Counted from the first letter of the stretch, positions 35,808 through 47,210 are shown. The stretch: 64,000 bases of DNA from Lacisediminihabitans sp040549525 (GCF_040549525.1 NZ_JBEPTM010000001.1:682001-746000); one strand, 5' to 3'. Numbers and translations: made by a program. Notes: a model not told the origin generated them from the letters alone.

Positions 35808-35828
35808 TCGTCGGCTCTGTTCAGACCG

Positions 35829-35858
35829 TGGGGCCACCGCTGTCGCGGTGGCCCCACT
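35829..35858 (+). terminator. Terminator after hpf
   Basis: Perfect 13-bp GC-rich stem, GTGGGGCCACCGC (35829-35841) with its complement (35846-35858), loop TGTC, followed by TTCTG. Twenty-one bases after the hpf stop; separates hpf from secA. Confidence 0.88.
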
Positions 35859-36005
35859 TCTGGGTCGCTGCACAGCGCGCTCACAGTGGGCGCGGATCCG
35901 ACCGACAGCTATGCCACCGGCTAGTCTTGTTACTATTACGAACTGGTCACAGGCGCCGCTCTGCGGTGCTGTCGTGGCGCATCCCACATTCATCTGGAGT
36001 TAGCA

Positions 36006-38813
<2,808 letters not shown>

Positions 38814-38896
38814 TGCTGCGACTCTCGGCCTCGGACCACCGATCCGTCGAGCGTCAACCCCCTCGCGCTTCCGACTGCACTCAATAGGCTGGTCTC

Positions 38897-39472
38897 ATGA
38901 GATCCAAGTTGCTGCTCGTCATCGGGCTCGCTGTCGGTTATGTCCTCGGAGCTCGTGCGGGCCGTGAACGCTACGAGCAGATCGCACGCGCGAGCAGGCG
39001 GGTGTGGCAGAGCCCCGGTGTTCGCAAGACCCGCGCCGAGGTCGAGGGATACGCGCGTCAGAAGGCCCCGGTGGTGCGGGCGAAGGCGGAGTCGATCGCC
39101 AAAGCCACCCCTGCTGCGGTGACGGATGGGGCGCGAGCGACGGCGGATGCCGCCCGGGCGGTAGCGGACCGCACGGCCACGGTGGCCACCGATATCGCCG
39201 AGCGGGTCTCCACCGTGGCGAAGGATGTCGCCGGCAAGACGACCACGATGTCGCGCGACGTTGCCGACCGAACCACCGGAATGGCGAAGGATGTCGCGGG
39301 TCGCACCACAGAGACAGCCGAGGAGCTTCGGGAGCGCGTCTCGAGCACGGTGGCCGATTTGCGCGAACGCGGCGAGGACGCACGGGACCGCGTCATGGTC
39401 AGGGCCAGCGAGTCCCGCGATGGCGCCCTCGCCGAACTCGATGACGACGATGATGAGCACCCCGAGCCGTAG
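38897..39472 (+). CDS. YtxH-like membrane-anchored helical protein
   Basis: 191 residues. One glycine-rich N-terminal helix (LLLVIGLAVGYVLGARAG), then a long Ala/Thr/Asp-rich amphipathic helical region with an 11-13 residue periodicity (TATVATDIAERVSTVAKDVAGKT, then TTMSRDVADRTTGMAKDVAGRTTE) that recalls YtxH and LEA-type proteins, ending in an acidic tail DDDDDEHPEP. Probably membrane-bound and stress-related; no enzyme motif is seen. Confidence 0.78.
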   Translation: MRSKLLLVIGLAVGYVLGARAGRERYEQIARASRRVWQSPGVRKTRAEVEGYARQKAPVVRAKAESIAKATPAAVTDGARATADAARAVADRTATVATDIAERVSTVAKDVAGKTTTMSRDVADRTTGMAKDVAGRTTETAEELRERVSSTVADLRERGEDARDRVMVRASESRDGALAELDDDDDEHPEP

Positions 39473-39486
39473 GCCAGGGAGCCTCG

Positions 39487-39954
39487 TTACAGAACGTTGA
39501 TGGCGGTCGCGCGCCAGCGACTGTCGAGGCCCTCCAGCCGGAAGGCCACCGCTCTCGTGCGGGCGCGGCCGTGCACGATGACCACGGCTTCGACGACCCC
39601 GTCTCGAGGTTCGCACACCGACGTCGATCCGATGGAGAAGGTGGGTCGACGCACGACCTGACCGGTGGCCTGGCGGGCGCGCGTCGACAGGACGACACGC
39701 TTGAGAAGGTGAGGATAGACGTCGTCCGTGACCCAGCGGGAGATCTGCTCCAGCTCCCGGGCCCCCGCGAGGATCTCGATGACGCAGCGGGTGAGGTTCT
39801 CCAGCAGAGGCTGGGGATCGGGCAGGGTGGCCCGCGTCGCGGGTTGCGAGCCGAAGAATTCGTCCGGCTGGAACGGCGACCGGATGACCTTGCTCGGCAG
39901 CGCTTCGAACGGCGCGGGGAGTTCCCGGTGCTGTGCTGGAAGTGCATCGCTCAT
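39487..39954 (-). CDS. Rv3235-family protein
   Basis: 155 residues. Central DPQPLLENLTRCVIEILAGARELEQISRWVTDDVYPHLLKRV and C-terminal VVEAVVIVHGRARTRAVAFRLEGLDSRWRATAINVL are the conserved blocks of a family that follows secA in actinobacteria. Fold and function unknown. It is convergent with the YtxH-like gene and divergent from the gene at 40107. Confidence 0.85.
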   Translation of the reverse strand: MSDALPAQHRELPAPFEALPSKVIRSPFQPDEFFGSQPATRATLPDPQPLLENLTRCVIEILAGARELEQISRWVTDDVYPHLLKRVVLSTRARQATGQVVRRPTFSIGSTSVCEPRDGVVEAVVIVHGRARTRAVAFRLEGLDSRWRATAINVL

Positions 39955-39990
39955 ATGCGGTTCCCACGGGTGAGGGTGAAGAACGGGTCT

Positions 39991-40068
39991 ACCCCCGAAT
40001 TGGGGGTGAGCACACTAAAGCAGTTGCGGGGGCATGCTGTCCATGCCCCAACGCGGGGGTGTGGATAA
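39991..40068. promoter_or_regulatory. Two hairpins and a perfect DnaA box in a divergent intergenic region
   Basis: ACCCCC/GGGGGT (39991-40007) and GGGGCATG/CATGCCCC (40029-40049) are short perfect hairpins. TGTGGATAA at 40060-40068 is the exact complement of the DnaA consensus TTATCCACA. The region separates the Rv3235-like gene from the gene at 40107. A second identical box is at 41064. Confidence 0.55.
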
Positions 40069-40106
40069 CCCGCTCGACAGGGATGCTCACCCGCTAGCGT
40101 CTCGTC

Positions 40107-40700
40107 ATGCGCTGGGACAACCTGTTCGACGATCTCGAGGGCCAGCTCGAGCAGGAGCTCGGTGCCGAGGAGATCGACCTGCGTGCCGAGGAGGAACGGC
40201 TGCGCCTCGGCCGTCTCAGTCTGCGTGACCGACTGTGGGCTCTGAGCCGGGGTGAGGGCTCCGAACCGGCGAGGGTGTCCCTCTCCAACGGGGCGACACT
40301 CGAGCTGTCGCCCCGGACCTTCGGCCGGGACTGGGTCTCCGGGGATATCGTCGACGCATCCTCCCGCCGCGCCCAGTTCATCCTGCCTCTCGACGCGATC
40401 GCCGGCGTCAGGCTCAGCCGTGCACAGGTGAGCACCAGCCTCGAGGATGCCAGCACCCCGGAGAGCGAACGGGGACTGTCCCGGCGGCTCGGTCTCGCCT
40501 TCGTGCTGCGCGACCTGTGTCGGCGTCGGCAGGCCGTTGAACTCGTCCTGCCCGAGGGGGTCATCACCGGCACGATCGATCGGGTCGGAAGAGATCATCT
40601 GGACCTCGCTGTGCACGAAGTGGGCACGGCGCGGCGTGAGCGCCTCGTGAGCCACTACCAGGTCGTGCCGTTCTCGCGGGTGCTGCTCGTGAGACTGTAG
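40107..40700 (+). CDS. Conserved hypothetical cytoplasmic protein
   Basis: 197 residues, no membrane segment or signal. Acidic, helical first third (MRWDNLFDDLEGQLEQELG, EEERLRLGRLSLRDRL) followed by two beta-type halves with similar build (RVSLSNGATLELSPRTFGRDWVSGDIVDA and AVELVLPEGVITGTIDRVGRDHLDLAVHE) that look like a duplicated small-barrel (Sm/SH3-like) unit. Not recognised by name. Convergent with the HTH gene, 3 bp apart. Confidence 0.7.
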   Translation: MRWDNLFDDLEGQLEQELGAEEIDLRAEEERLRLGRLSLRDRLWALSRGEGSEPARVSLSNGATLELSPRTFGRDWVSGDIVDASSRRAQFILPLDAIAGVRLSRAQVSTSLEDASTPESERGLSRRLGLAFVLRDLCRRRQAVELVLPEGVITGTIDRVGRDHLDLAVHEVGTARRERLVSHYQVVPFSRVLLVRL

Positions 40701-40703
40701 CCG

Positions 40704-41024
40704 CTATTCGGGGGAGGCGGCACCGGCGGCACCGGCGGCGCCGCGCAGTCCGAAGGAGTACTCCGAGAGGCTCGCGTAGTCCGATTGCTGCCAGAGACTC
40801 CTCCGCCTCGATTCCTCGTACTTGGCGTCGATGTAGGACTCCAGCACCGCCCGCTCCACGCGCCAGTGACCATGGCCACCCACTTTGATCGCCGGAAGCT
40901 CCCCGGATCGCACGAGGGCGTAGGCCTGGCTCGCGGAGACGTTGAGCAGTTCGGCAGTGTCGGCGAGAGTCAGGAAGCGGCCCAGCGCGGCATCCTGGCC
41001 GGGGGGATCCGAGTGCGGCGTCAT
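40704..41024 (-). CDS. MerR/excisionase-type helix-turn-helix protein
   Basis: 106 residues from ATG 41024. LTLADTAELLNVSASQAYALVRSGELPAIKVGGHGHWRVERAVLESYID is the excisionase/BldC-like winged helix with the usual G-x-WR(V)xxxxLExYI ending; the tail is Ala/Gly-rich (GLRGAAGAAGAA). The short single-domain architecture resembles BldC-class developmental regulators more than phage Xis, and no integrase is close. Divergent from the SAF-domain gene. Confidence 0.8.
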   Translation of the reverse strand: MTPHSDPPGQDAALGRFLTLADTAELLNVSASQAYALVRSGELPAIKVGGHGHWRVERAVLESYIDAKYEESRRRSLWQQSDYASLSEYSFGLRGAAGAAGAASPE

Positions 41025-41063
41025 CCCTCGATTATGGATCTCGCACAATCCGCGCGACGGGGC

Positions 41064-41072
41064 TGTGGATAA
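41064..41072 (-). promoter_or_regulatory. Second perfect DnaA box
   Basis: TGTGGATAA, exact complement of TTATCCACA, between the HTH gene start and the SAF-domain gene. 1.0 kb from the identical box at 40060. Confidence 0.5.
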
Positions 41073-41144
41073 CTTTCGCGAGGAAGCGCAAGGGTGGGGA
41101 CCATGGAAGCCTGCGGTGCGGCCGCGTGGGCGAGGAGGCAACTG

Positions 41145-41831
41145 GTGAGTACCGTACAGGCACCGAGGCGCACACCCAAGGCCCCGGGACTCGGTCGGGG
41201 CCGGCCGGACTCGGAGCGTGCTCCGCGATCGTTCTGGTTCGATCCCCGGTTCGCGATCGGCGTCGGACTGGTGATCGTGTCGGTGCTCGGAGTCGTCGGC
41301 GTTGTCACTGCAGCCGACAGCAGTGTGCTGGTCTACGCGGCCCGTTCCGCCCTCGTTCCCGGCGATCGGGTGACGGCCTCCGACCTGGATGCCCGCAGTG
41401 TTCGCCTGGGATCGCTCGGCGCCCAATACCTCCGCGATGGCGATGTGCCGCAAGAGGGATTCGTCGTCACGCGACCCGTGTCGGCGGGAGAGCTGGTGCC
41501 ATCGTCGGCCGTCGGGGAGGTCGCCGGCGCAGTGGGGGCTTCGGTCGTGGTCGGAGTGAACGGCGAACTCGCCCGGTCCATTTCAGAGGGCAGCATCGTC
41601 GATCTCTGGAACGCGAAAGAGACCGACAACAACCTCTTCGGTCCCCCCTCCGTGTTGGTCGATTCAGCGACCGTGGTGCGGGTGATAGCGAAGGACGGGG
41701 TGATCGTGGACCGCACCGTCCAGTCGGTGGAGCTCCTGGTTCCGCGCACGAAGATCGCCGCCGTCCTGGAGGCGATCGCCAACGCCGATGCCCTGTCGTT
41801 GGTGCCAACGAGCATCCCCGCGAAGGGATGA
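41145..41831 (+). CDS. SAF-domain membrane protein (CpaB/RcpC-like)
   Basis: 228 residues from GTG 41145, set by AGGAGG six bases upstream; earlier in-frame codons (41094, 41103) have no site. One N-terminal helix (FAIGVGLVIVSVLGVVGVVTA) then an extracytoplasmic SAF domain (VYAARSALVPGDRVTASDLDARSVRL...GFVVTRPVSAGELVPSSAV). This is the architecture of CpaB/RcpC, the periplasmic part of tight-adherence (Tad/Flp) pili. No other pilus gene except the downstream CpaE-like ATPase is near. Confidence 0.82.
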   Translation: MSTVQAPRRTPKAPGLGRGRPDSERAPRSFWFDPRFAIGVGLVIVSVLGVVGVVTAADSSVLVYAARSALVPGDRVTASDLDARSVRLGSLGAQYLRDGDVPQEGFVVTRPVSAGELVPSSAVGEVAGAVGASVVVGVNGELARSISEGSIVDLWNAKETDNNLFGPPSVLVDSATVVRVIAKDGVIVDRTVQSVELLVPRTKIAAVLEAIANADALSLVPTSIPAKG

Positions 41832-41834
41832 CCG

Positions 41835-43061
41835 GTGCCGACGGTCGCCCTCGCCCTCCCTCTCGAGCTCGAAGACAGCACTGCGCTGCAGCTCGCACGA
41901 CACGGCTTCGAACTCTCGATCCGCTGTTCCAGCGCCGACGAACTGGCCTCCCAGCTGGTGCACACCGCCCCCGATTGCGCGATCGTCGCGGCATCCACCC
42001 GCTACTTGAACGACCGCCTGATGGTCGAGGCGGATGCCGTGGGGGTGCGCATCGTCGCCCTCGTCGAATCCGATGCCGATCGTCGCTATGCCGCGGGCCT
42101 CGGTCTTCTCGAGGTCGTCGCCGCCGACGCCGAATGGTCCGAAGTCGGGATGCTCCTCGCCGGCAGGTCGGGCACCGGGGAGGTCGGATCGGGCCCCCGA
42201 AACGGAACGGTGATCGCGGTCTGGGGCCCCGCCGGAGCACCGGGGCGCACCTCGATGGCGATCTGTCTCGCCGCCGAACTGGCCGCGTCGGGCGCCACCG
42301 TCGTGGTCGCGGACGTCGATACGCACAGTGGTTCGATCGCGCCCGCCCTCGGCCTGCTCGACGAGGCGCCCGGTTTCGCCGCGGCCTGTCGGCTCGCTGG
42401 AGCGGATGCCCTCACCCAACCGGAACTCGAGCGGATCGGCCAGCGCTACCTCACCGCTCGCGGCAGCTTCTGGGTGCTCACCGGGATCGGCCGACCGAGC
42501 CGATGGCCAGAGCTCTCGGGCGAGCGGGTGACGGCGGCCATCCGGGCCTGCCGGGATTGGGTCGACTACACGATTCTGGATACCGGTGCGAGCCTGGAAA
42601 ACGACGAGGAGATCAGCAGCGACCTGTTCGCGCCGAGACGCAACGGAGCGACCATCGCCGCCCTGCGGGCCGCGGACGAGGTGATCGCTGTCGGAGCGGC
42701 CGATCCGGTCGGGCTCTCCCGCTTCCTGCGCGCGCACGTCGATTTGCTCGAGACCATCGATACCGATCGGGTGACCGTGGTGATGAACAGGGTGCGCGAG
42801 AGCGCGATCGGGCCAGGGGCATCCGGGCAGGTGCGTCAGACGCTTCAACGCTTCGGTGGCATCTCGAGCCCCGTGCTGGTGCCCTATGACCTCCCAGCCT
42901 TCGACGCGGCGATCCTCACCGGACGCAGCATCGTGGATGTCGCCCCCAGGTCACCGGCGCGCGCGGCGGTCGCGGCACTCGTGCGCGAGCGCATCCTGCC
43001 ACAGCCGCCTCCCGTGGTGCGACGCGGGTGGCGCCGGCGCACTGCTGCGGCGCGGGCGTGA
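41835..43061 (+). CDS. CpaE/MinD-like P-loop ATPase
   Basis: 408 residues, three bases after the SAF gene. An N-terminal receiver-like domain (residues 1-110) without an obvious phospho-Asp, then a MinD/ParA-type domain: the P-loop reads VWGPAGAPGRTS rather than KGGxGKT, followed by VVVADVDTHSGSIAPALGL and DYTILDTG. Lysine is replaced by arginine at the Walker lysine, and the signature N-terminal lysine is absent, so ATPase activity may be altered. Coupled to the SAF protein; a pilus or polar-positioning role is inferred. Confidence 0.82.
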   Translation: MPTVALALPLELEDSTALQLARHGFELSIRCSSADELASQLVHTAPDCAIVAASTRYLNDRLMVEADAVGVRIVALVESDADRRYAAGLGLLEVVAADAEWSEVGMLLAGRSGTGEVGSGPRNGTVIAVWGPAGAPGRTSMAICLAAELAASGATVVVADVDTHSGSIAPALGLLDEAPGFAAACRLAGADALTQPELERIGQRYLTARGSFWVLTGIGRPSRWPELSGERVTAAIRACRDWVDYTILDTGASLENDEEISSDLFAPRRNGATIAALRAADEVIAVGAADPVGLSRFLRAHVDLLETIDTDRVTVVMNRVRESAIGPGASGQVRQTLQRFGGISSPVLVPYDLPAFDAAILTGRSIVDVAPRSPARAAVAALVRERILPQPPPVVRRGWRRRTAAARA

Positions 43062-43074
43062 CCCCGCGCGGGAT

Positions 43075-43683
43075 CTACTTGGAGTTGAGTCTCGCCAGCA
43101 GATCGTCCTTTCGCAGGCGTGAATAACCGACGATTCCAGCGGCACGGGCGCGCGCCCGCAGGGCCACGACGGTCAGCGCGGACGGTGGTGTCGTCGCTGT
43201 CGCTGTCGCTTTCGCTGTCGCTGTCGCGGCCCGGGCGCGCGGCGCGCGAAGCGGAGTCGCCTTCTTGGCCTCGGCAACGACCGTTGCGGCATCCTTCTTC
43301 GCCGTTGTGACCGTGGCCGTAGCGTCCTTCTTGACCGCCTTCACGAGAGCCGCGGCATCCTTCTTCACGGGCGACGTCTTCTTCGACGCGGCCTTCTTCA
43401 GCGACTTTGCCTCAGCGGACGCTTTCTCGCCTACCTTCGCGGCCCGCTTCTCCGCCTTGACCTGGAGCTTCTTCAGCTCGGACCGGGCAGCCTTCGAGTC
43501 GGACGCTTTCTTTGCGACCTTTTTCTTCGCGGCCGCTTTCGTCACGATCTTCTTCTTCGCGGCGGATTTCTTCGCTACTTTTGCCTTCGCGACGGCTTTC
43601 TTCGCGGCGGGCTTTTTCGCGACGGCCTTCTTCGCCGACTTCAGCTTCTTGGCGACCGACTTCTTTGTCGCTTTCTGTGCCAT
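43075..43683 (-). CDS. Histone H1-like Lys/Ala-rich DNA-binding protein with Rho-N/SAP-like end
   Basis: 202 residues. Residues 1-140 are built of KKxxAKK and AAKKxxx repeats (AKKAVAKKPAAKKAVAKAKV), like eukaryotic H1 tails and actinobacterial HupB extensions; no HU core is present. Residues 145-165 are an ATATAKATATATT low-complexity linker encoded by GTCGCT hexamers. The last 36 residues (ALTVVALRARARAAGIVGYSRLRKDDLLARL) fit a Rho N-terminal/SAP helix-extended-helix fold that binds nucleic acid. Likely nucleoid-associated. Confidence 0.8.
   Translation of the reverse strand: MAQKATKKSVAKKLKSAKKAVAKKPAAKKAVAKAKVAKKSAAKKKIVTKAAAKKKVAKKASDSKAARSELKKLQVKAEKRAAKVGEKASAEAKSLKKAASKKTSPVKKDAAALVKAVKKDATATVTTAKKDAATVVAEAKKATPLRAPRARAATATAKATATATTPPSALTVVALRARARAAGIVGYSRLRKDDLLARLNSK
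43193..43227. repeat. GTCGCT hexanucleotide tract inside the histone-like gene
   Basis: About six units of GTCGCT with one TTCGCT variant. In frame, each unit adds two residues (Ala-Thr), so length changes by slippage would alter the linker without breaking the frame. Confidence 0.8.
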
Positions 43684-43800
43684 GTGTGCTCCTCACGCCG
43701 GGCGCGGGGGGATCCGCGCATCCGCCCCATTGTCCCGCATTCAGTCCCCGGAACGCAGGAGCCCTTTCCGTGCGAGCCCGGAATGACTAGCCTGTTGGGC

Positions 43801-44739
43801 ATGGGTGGCGATCATCCGATCCGCGCGGTGGCTGTGTCCGGCACCGAACTCTCCCGGCTTCTGGCCGAGCCGGGATTCGAGGCAGCGCTCAGGGCATCAT
43901 GGGCCGGTCCGGGCTCGCTCGACGAAGCGCTGCATTGGCGTCTCTTCCCGTCGACGCCGTCGCCCTCCGGTGCTGCGGATCCCGCCTCGGAGCTCGGCGA
44001 ACTGCGAGCACGGGTCTACGGACGCCCCATCGCGGACGAACCCCTGGTCGAGATCGCGGATGCCTCGGGCTCCGTCTGGATCGGCGAGAGCGAGGGACGG
44101 CTCCTGCTCTTGGAGCGCCACCTCGAGCGCGATGCTCAGACGCTCGACGATGCCATCGCGACGGCACGTCTCACGGCGGTGTTGGCCGCAGGGGCCGAAT
44201 CCGAGCCGGATCCCGGGCCCGGGCCATCCGCCCCCTCCGGGCCGTTCGCCCGAGTGTTGCGCCGCTATCCCGTGCTGGTCTTCTCCGCTACCGCCGCGAT
44301 TCTCGTCGCAGCCGTGGTGCCGGCGACAGCGACCGCTCTCGCGCCGGCCCTCACGCCTTCCGCCGGTCTGCTCAAGGTGTTCAACCGGCCGCAGGGCGCG
44401 CTCGATATCGCCCCGGTGGTATTCACCGGTGGGCAGCCGGGGGCGCGGCAGGAGGTGCGCGATACCACCCGCTTTCTCGGCGCCTTCTATGGGGTGCGGG
44501 TGTTCGCCTACCGCGACTCCGATGACCAGGTGTGCCTGCTGAGCACCGCACCGAGCGGCCACGACGTGATCGCCTGCGCGACGGTTCGGGCCTTCGCCCG
44601 CAGCGGCCTCTCCATCGCGCCGGTCAACTACCAGGTGGACTCAACGGCCGCCGCCGTCACGGCCGGGGTGACCGACTCGTCCCGCCTCGCATTCCGGTGG
44701 GGGCCGGATGCCGACCTCACCGTGAGCGTGGTCGGCTGA
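43801..44739 (+). CDS. Conserved hypothetical membrane protein
   Basis: 312 residues from ATG 43801 (MGGDHPIRAVAVSG); the open frame to 43684 overlaps the promoter region of the histone-like gene. N-terminal 150 residues soluble and acidic, one membrane helix near residues 158-180 (VLVFSATAAILVAAVV), and an extracytoplasmic C-terminal domain (ARQEVRDTTRFLGAFYGVRVFAYRDSDDQVCLLSTA). No family recognised. Upstream of pdtaS on the same strand. Confidence 0.75.
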   Translation: MGGDHPIRAVAVSGTELSRLLAEPGFEAALRASWAGPGSLDEALHWRLFPSTPSPSGAADPASELGELRARVYGRPIADEPLVEIADASGSVWIGESEGRLLLLERHLERDAQTLDDAIATARLTAVLAAGAESEPDPGPGPSAPSGPFARVLRRYPVLVFSATAAILVAAVVPATATALAPALTPSAGLLKVFNRPQGALDIAPVVFTGGQPGARQEVRDTTRFLGAFYGVRVFAYRDSDDQVCLLSTAPSGHDVIACATVRAFARSGLSIAPVNYQVDSTAAAVTAGVTDSSRLAFRWGPDADLTVSVVG

Positions 44740-44776
44740 AACCGGGGCTCTCGCCAGCGCGCCTAAACTGGGGCTC

Positions 44777-46267
44777 GTGTCGACGCTCTCAGACCTCGTT
44801 CTCGCCCAGGGCCGCTCCGACGAGGCGGATGTCGAATGGCTCCACCTCCTCGTCGGTGACTGGCAGCTCCTCGCCGACCTCGCCTTCGCCGACATCGTGT
44901 TGTGGGTTCCCACCCACGACGACGACTTCGTGGCCGTCGCGCACGCGCGCCCCTCGAGCTCGGCAACCCTCTTCTACCGCGACTTCGTCGGTCAGGCGAT
45001 CAAGCCGGAGTGGAAGGGCCAGGTCACGCAGGCTTTCCGTTCCGCACAGATCGTGGACTCCGCAGCGCCCGACTGGTACGAGGAGACCCCCACCCGCGTG
45101 CGCTCGGTACCCGTGCTTCGACGACTGTCGGTGACGGGCTCGCAGACCACGGAGCATCCGATCGCCGTCATCACCAGGCACACCAATCTCAGCGAAGCGC
45201 GCACGCCGAGCCGGCAGGAACTCACCTTCAACGAGTGCGCCAATGACCTGTTCGCCATGATCTGCGCGGGAGACTTTCCCGACCTCGGCGCCCCGACCGG
45301 CCCCCGGCGCGGTGCGCCTCGCGCATCAGATGGGCTCCTGCGCCTGGATGTCGATGGCATTGTGACCTTCGCGAGCCCCAATGGGCTCTCCGCCTTCAAC
45401 CGCATGGGCTTCGCCGGTGAACTCGAGGCCGAGTCGCTCGCCGAGGTGACGACGACACTGCTCAGCGGAAAGCTCGTGGTCGATGAATCCCTGCCGCTCG
45501 TCGTCACCGGACGTGCTCCCTGGCGCACGGACATCGAGGCCAAAGGGGTGACGGTGTCGCTGCGTGCCATCCCGATCCGGGATCGCGGTGAACGGGTCGG
45601 CGCGATAGTGCTCTGCCGGGATGTCACGGAGCTGCGACACCAGGAGCGCGAGCTGATCACGAAGGATGCGACCATCCGCGAGATCCACCACCGCGTGAAA
45701 AACAACCTGCAGACCGTGGCTTCGCTGTTGCGCATCCAGGCGAGGCGGTCTCACACCGACGAGGCGCGCGATTCACTGAACCAGGCGATGCGCCGGGTCG
45801 CGGCCATCGCGGTCGTCCACGACACCCTGAGCGAGGGCCTGAACCAGAACGTCGATTTCGACGTGGTCTTCGACCGGGTGCTCAAGCTGATCGCCGAGGT
45901 GGCATCCACTCACAACACGAAGGCGCATCCCACTTTCACCGGCAGTTTCGGTGCGCTGCCGAGCGAGTACGCAACGCCACTCTCGCTCGCGCTCACCGAA
46001 CTCGTGACGAATGCCGTCGAGCATGGACTCGCCGGTCGCGAAGGCAACGTCGAGATCATCGCCGACCGCAGCGAGGAGACGCTCACCGTGCAGGTGCGGG
46101 ACAACGGCGGTGGCCTGCCAGAGGGCAAGGTCGGCTCAGGCCTCGGCACCCAGATTGTGCGCACCCTGATTCAGGGTGAACTCGGTGGCACCATCGACTG
46201 GCACACCATGGTGGGCAGCGGCACAGAGGTGACCATCGAGATTCCGCTGGCCTGGCTGACGAAGTAA
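44777..46267 (+). CDS. pdtaS: Sensor histidine kinase PdtaS type
   Basis: 496 residues from GTG, cytoplasmic: no membrane segment. N-terminal GAF domain, PAS domain (about residues 190-290, LLRLDVDGIVTFASPNGLSAFNRMG), then HisKA_2 with the H-box IHHRVKNNLQTVASLLRIQARR and an HWE/HisKA_2 ATPase domain (ELVTNAVEHGL, DNGGGLP, GLGTQIV). PdtaS signals through an RNA-binding ANTAR regulator, PdtaR, which is not in the window. Neighbouring whiB1 matches the Rv3220c-Rv3219 pair. Confidence 0.93.
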   Translation: MSTLSDLVLAQGRSDEADVEWLHLLVGDWQLLADLAFADIVLWVPTHDDDFVAVAHARPSSSATLFYRDFVGQAIKPEWKGQVTQAFRSAQIVDSAAPDWYEETPTRVRSVPVLRRLSVTGSQTTEHPIAVITRHTNLSEARTPSRQELTFNECANDLFAMICAGDFPDLGAPTGPRRGAPRASDGLLRLDVDGIVTFASPNGLSAFNRMGFAGELEAESLAEVTTTLLSGKLVVDESLPLVVTGRAPWRTDIEAKGVTVSLRAIPIRDRGERVGAIVLCRDVTELRHQERELITKDATIREIHHRVKNNLQTVASLLRIQARRSHTDEARDSLNQAMRRVAAIAVVHDTLSEGLNQNVDFDVVFDRVLKLIAEVASTHNTKAHPTFTGSFGALPSEYATPLSLALTELVTNAVEHGLAGREGNVEIIADRSEETLTVQVRDNGGGLPEGKVGSGLGTQIVRTLIQGELGGTIDWHTMVGSGTEVTIEIPLAWLTK

Positions 46268-46332
46268 CCGTCACGGCCGCTGGTCGAGTGAGGCGCTCTA
46301 GCGCCCGCGTCGAGACCCCTCCGAATCGAAAC

Positions 46333-46581
46333 CTAGGAAGCGCGGCGGGCGCGAGCAGCGCGGCGCTTGAGAGCGCGACGCTCGTCTTCGCTGAGGCCGC
46401 CCCAGACGCCGGAATCCTGGCTGGTCTCGAGCGCGTACTGGAGGCACATCTCGGTGACGCTGCAGCGTGCGCAAACAGCCTTCGCCTTGTCGATCTGGTC
46501 GACCGCCGGACCGGTGTTCCCGACGGGGAAGAAGAGTTCGGGGTCGGCCGTGAGGCATGCGGCTTTGTCGCGCCAGTCCAT
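46333..46581 (-). CDS. whiB1: WhiB-family regulator, WhiB1 type
   Basis: 82 residues from ATG 46581 with GGAG nine bases upstream; longer open frame to 46743 has no support. Starts MDWRDKAACLTADPELFFPVG and carries CARCSVTEMC, completing the four iron-sulfur cysteines, then GVWGGLSEDERRALKRR. The N-terminal DWRxKA is the WhiB1 signature. WhiB1 is an essential, nitric-oxide-sensitive partner of the primary sigma factor in mycobacteria. Convergent with pdtaS. Confidence 0.94.
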   Translation of the reverse strand: MDWRDKAACLTADPELFFPVGNTGPAVDQIDKAKAVCARCSVTEMCLQYALETSQDSGVWGGLSEDERRALKRRAARARRAS

Positions 46582-46766
46582 CTGGGGGTGCTCCTTTTGT
46601 TGCGAACGCAGGGCCATAGAGCCCTGAGCAGGGTCATAGACCCAACCTTGGGGAAAGATTTCCGGGGGTTTTGGTGGATGCTCACGGCCCTGTGAGTGCA
46701 AATCAACCTCACATAGAATCTCATACTGGTTGTAGCAAATCAATAGTCGGACGGGGTTCCACAGCT

Positions 46767-47183
46767 ATGAGTGAACCGAGAGTCTCGCGCCGGCCGGCGC
46801 TTCTGCTCCTGTTGGCGTTCCTGTTGGCGCTCGAATGCGCGGCCCTCGTCGCGGTCGCGTGTTACCTCGTCATCGAGTTGCTCGTGGCCCGTCCGGACTC
46901 GATCGCGACCGCGATCGCCCTGCTCCTGTTAGACGTGTTGGCGGCAATCTGGGTGGGCACGATGGCCGTTCACGCTCTGCGCGGACGGTCCTGGATCCGT
47001 AGCGGCGCGATGACCTGGCAGATCCTCCAGATCGCCGTGGGGATCGGCAGTTTCCCAGCGCCGTTCTCCCGTCCGGACATCGGGTGGCTGCTCATCCTGC
47101 CGGCCGCGGGCGTGATCATCCTGCTCTTCACCCCGTCGGTGATCGCCGCGACGCGTCGTCGGGACGAGGCCCCGGTCGAATAG
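46767..47183 (+). CDS. Small polytopic membrane protein
   Basis: 138 residues from ATG 46767 (MSEPRVSRRP); the frame upstream overlaps the whiB1 promoter region. Four hydrophobic helices (RPALLLLLAFLLALECAALV; IATAIALLLLDVLAAIWVG; MTWQILQIAVGIGSF; GWLLILPAAGVIILLF) with a short basic/acidic tail. No named family. Divergent from whiB1, so could share its regulation. Confidence 0.8.
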   Translation: MSEPRVSRRPALLLLLAFLLALECAALVAVACYLVIELLVARPDSIATAIALLLLDVLAAIWVGTMAVHALRGRSWIRSGAMTWQILQIAVGIGSFPAPFSRPDIGWLLILPAAGVIILLFTPSVIAATRRRDEAPVE

Positions 47184-47210
47184 CCGGGATCGATCTCGGG
47201 CCGCCGGGTC

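Noticed and set aside
43193..43227. Possible CRISPR or minisatellite
   Set aside because: Simple hexanucleotide tract inside a gene without spacers; no CRISPR array or cas gene is seen anywhere in the window.
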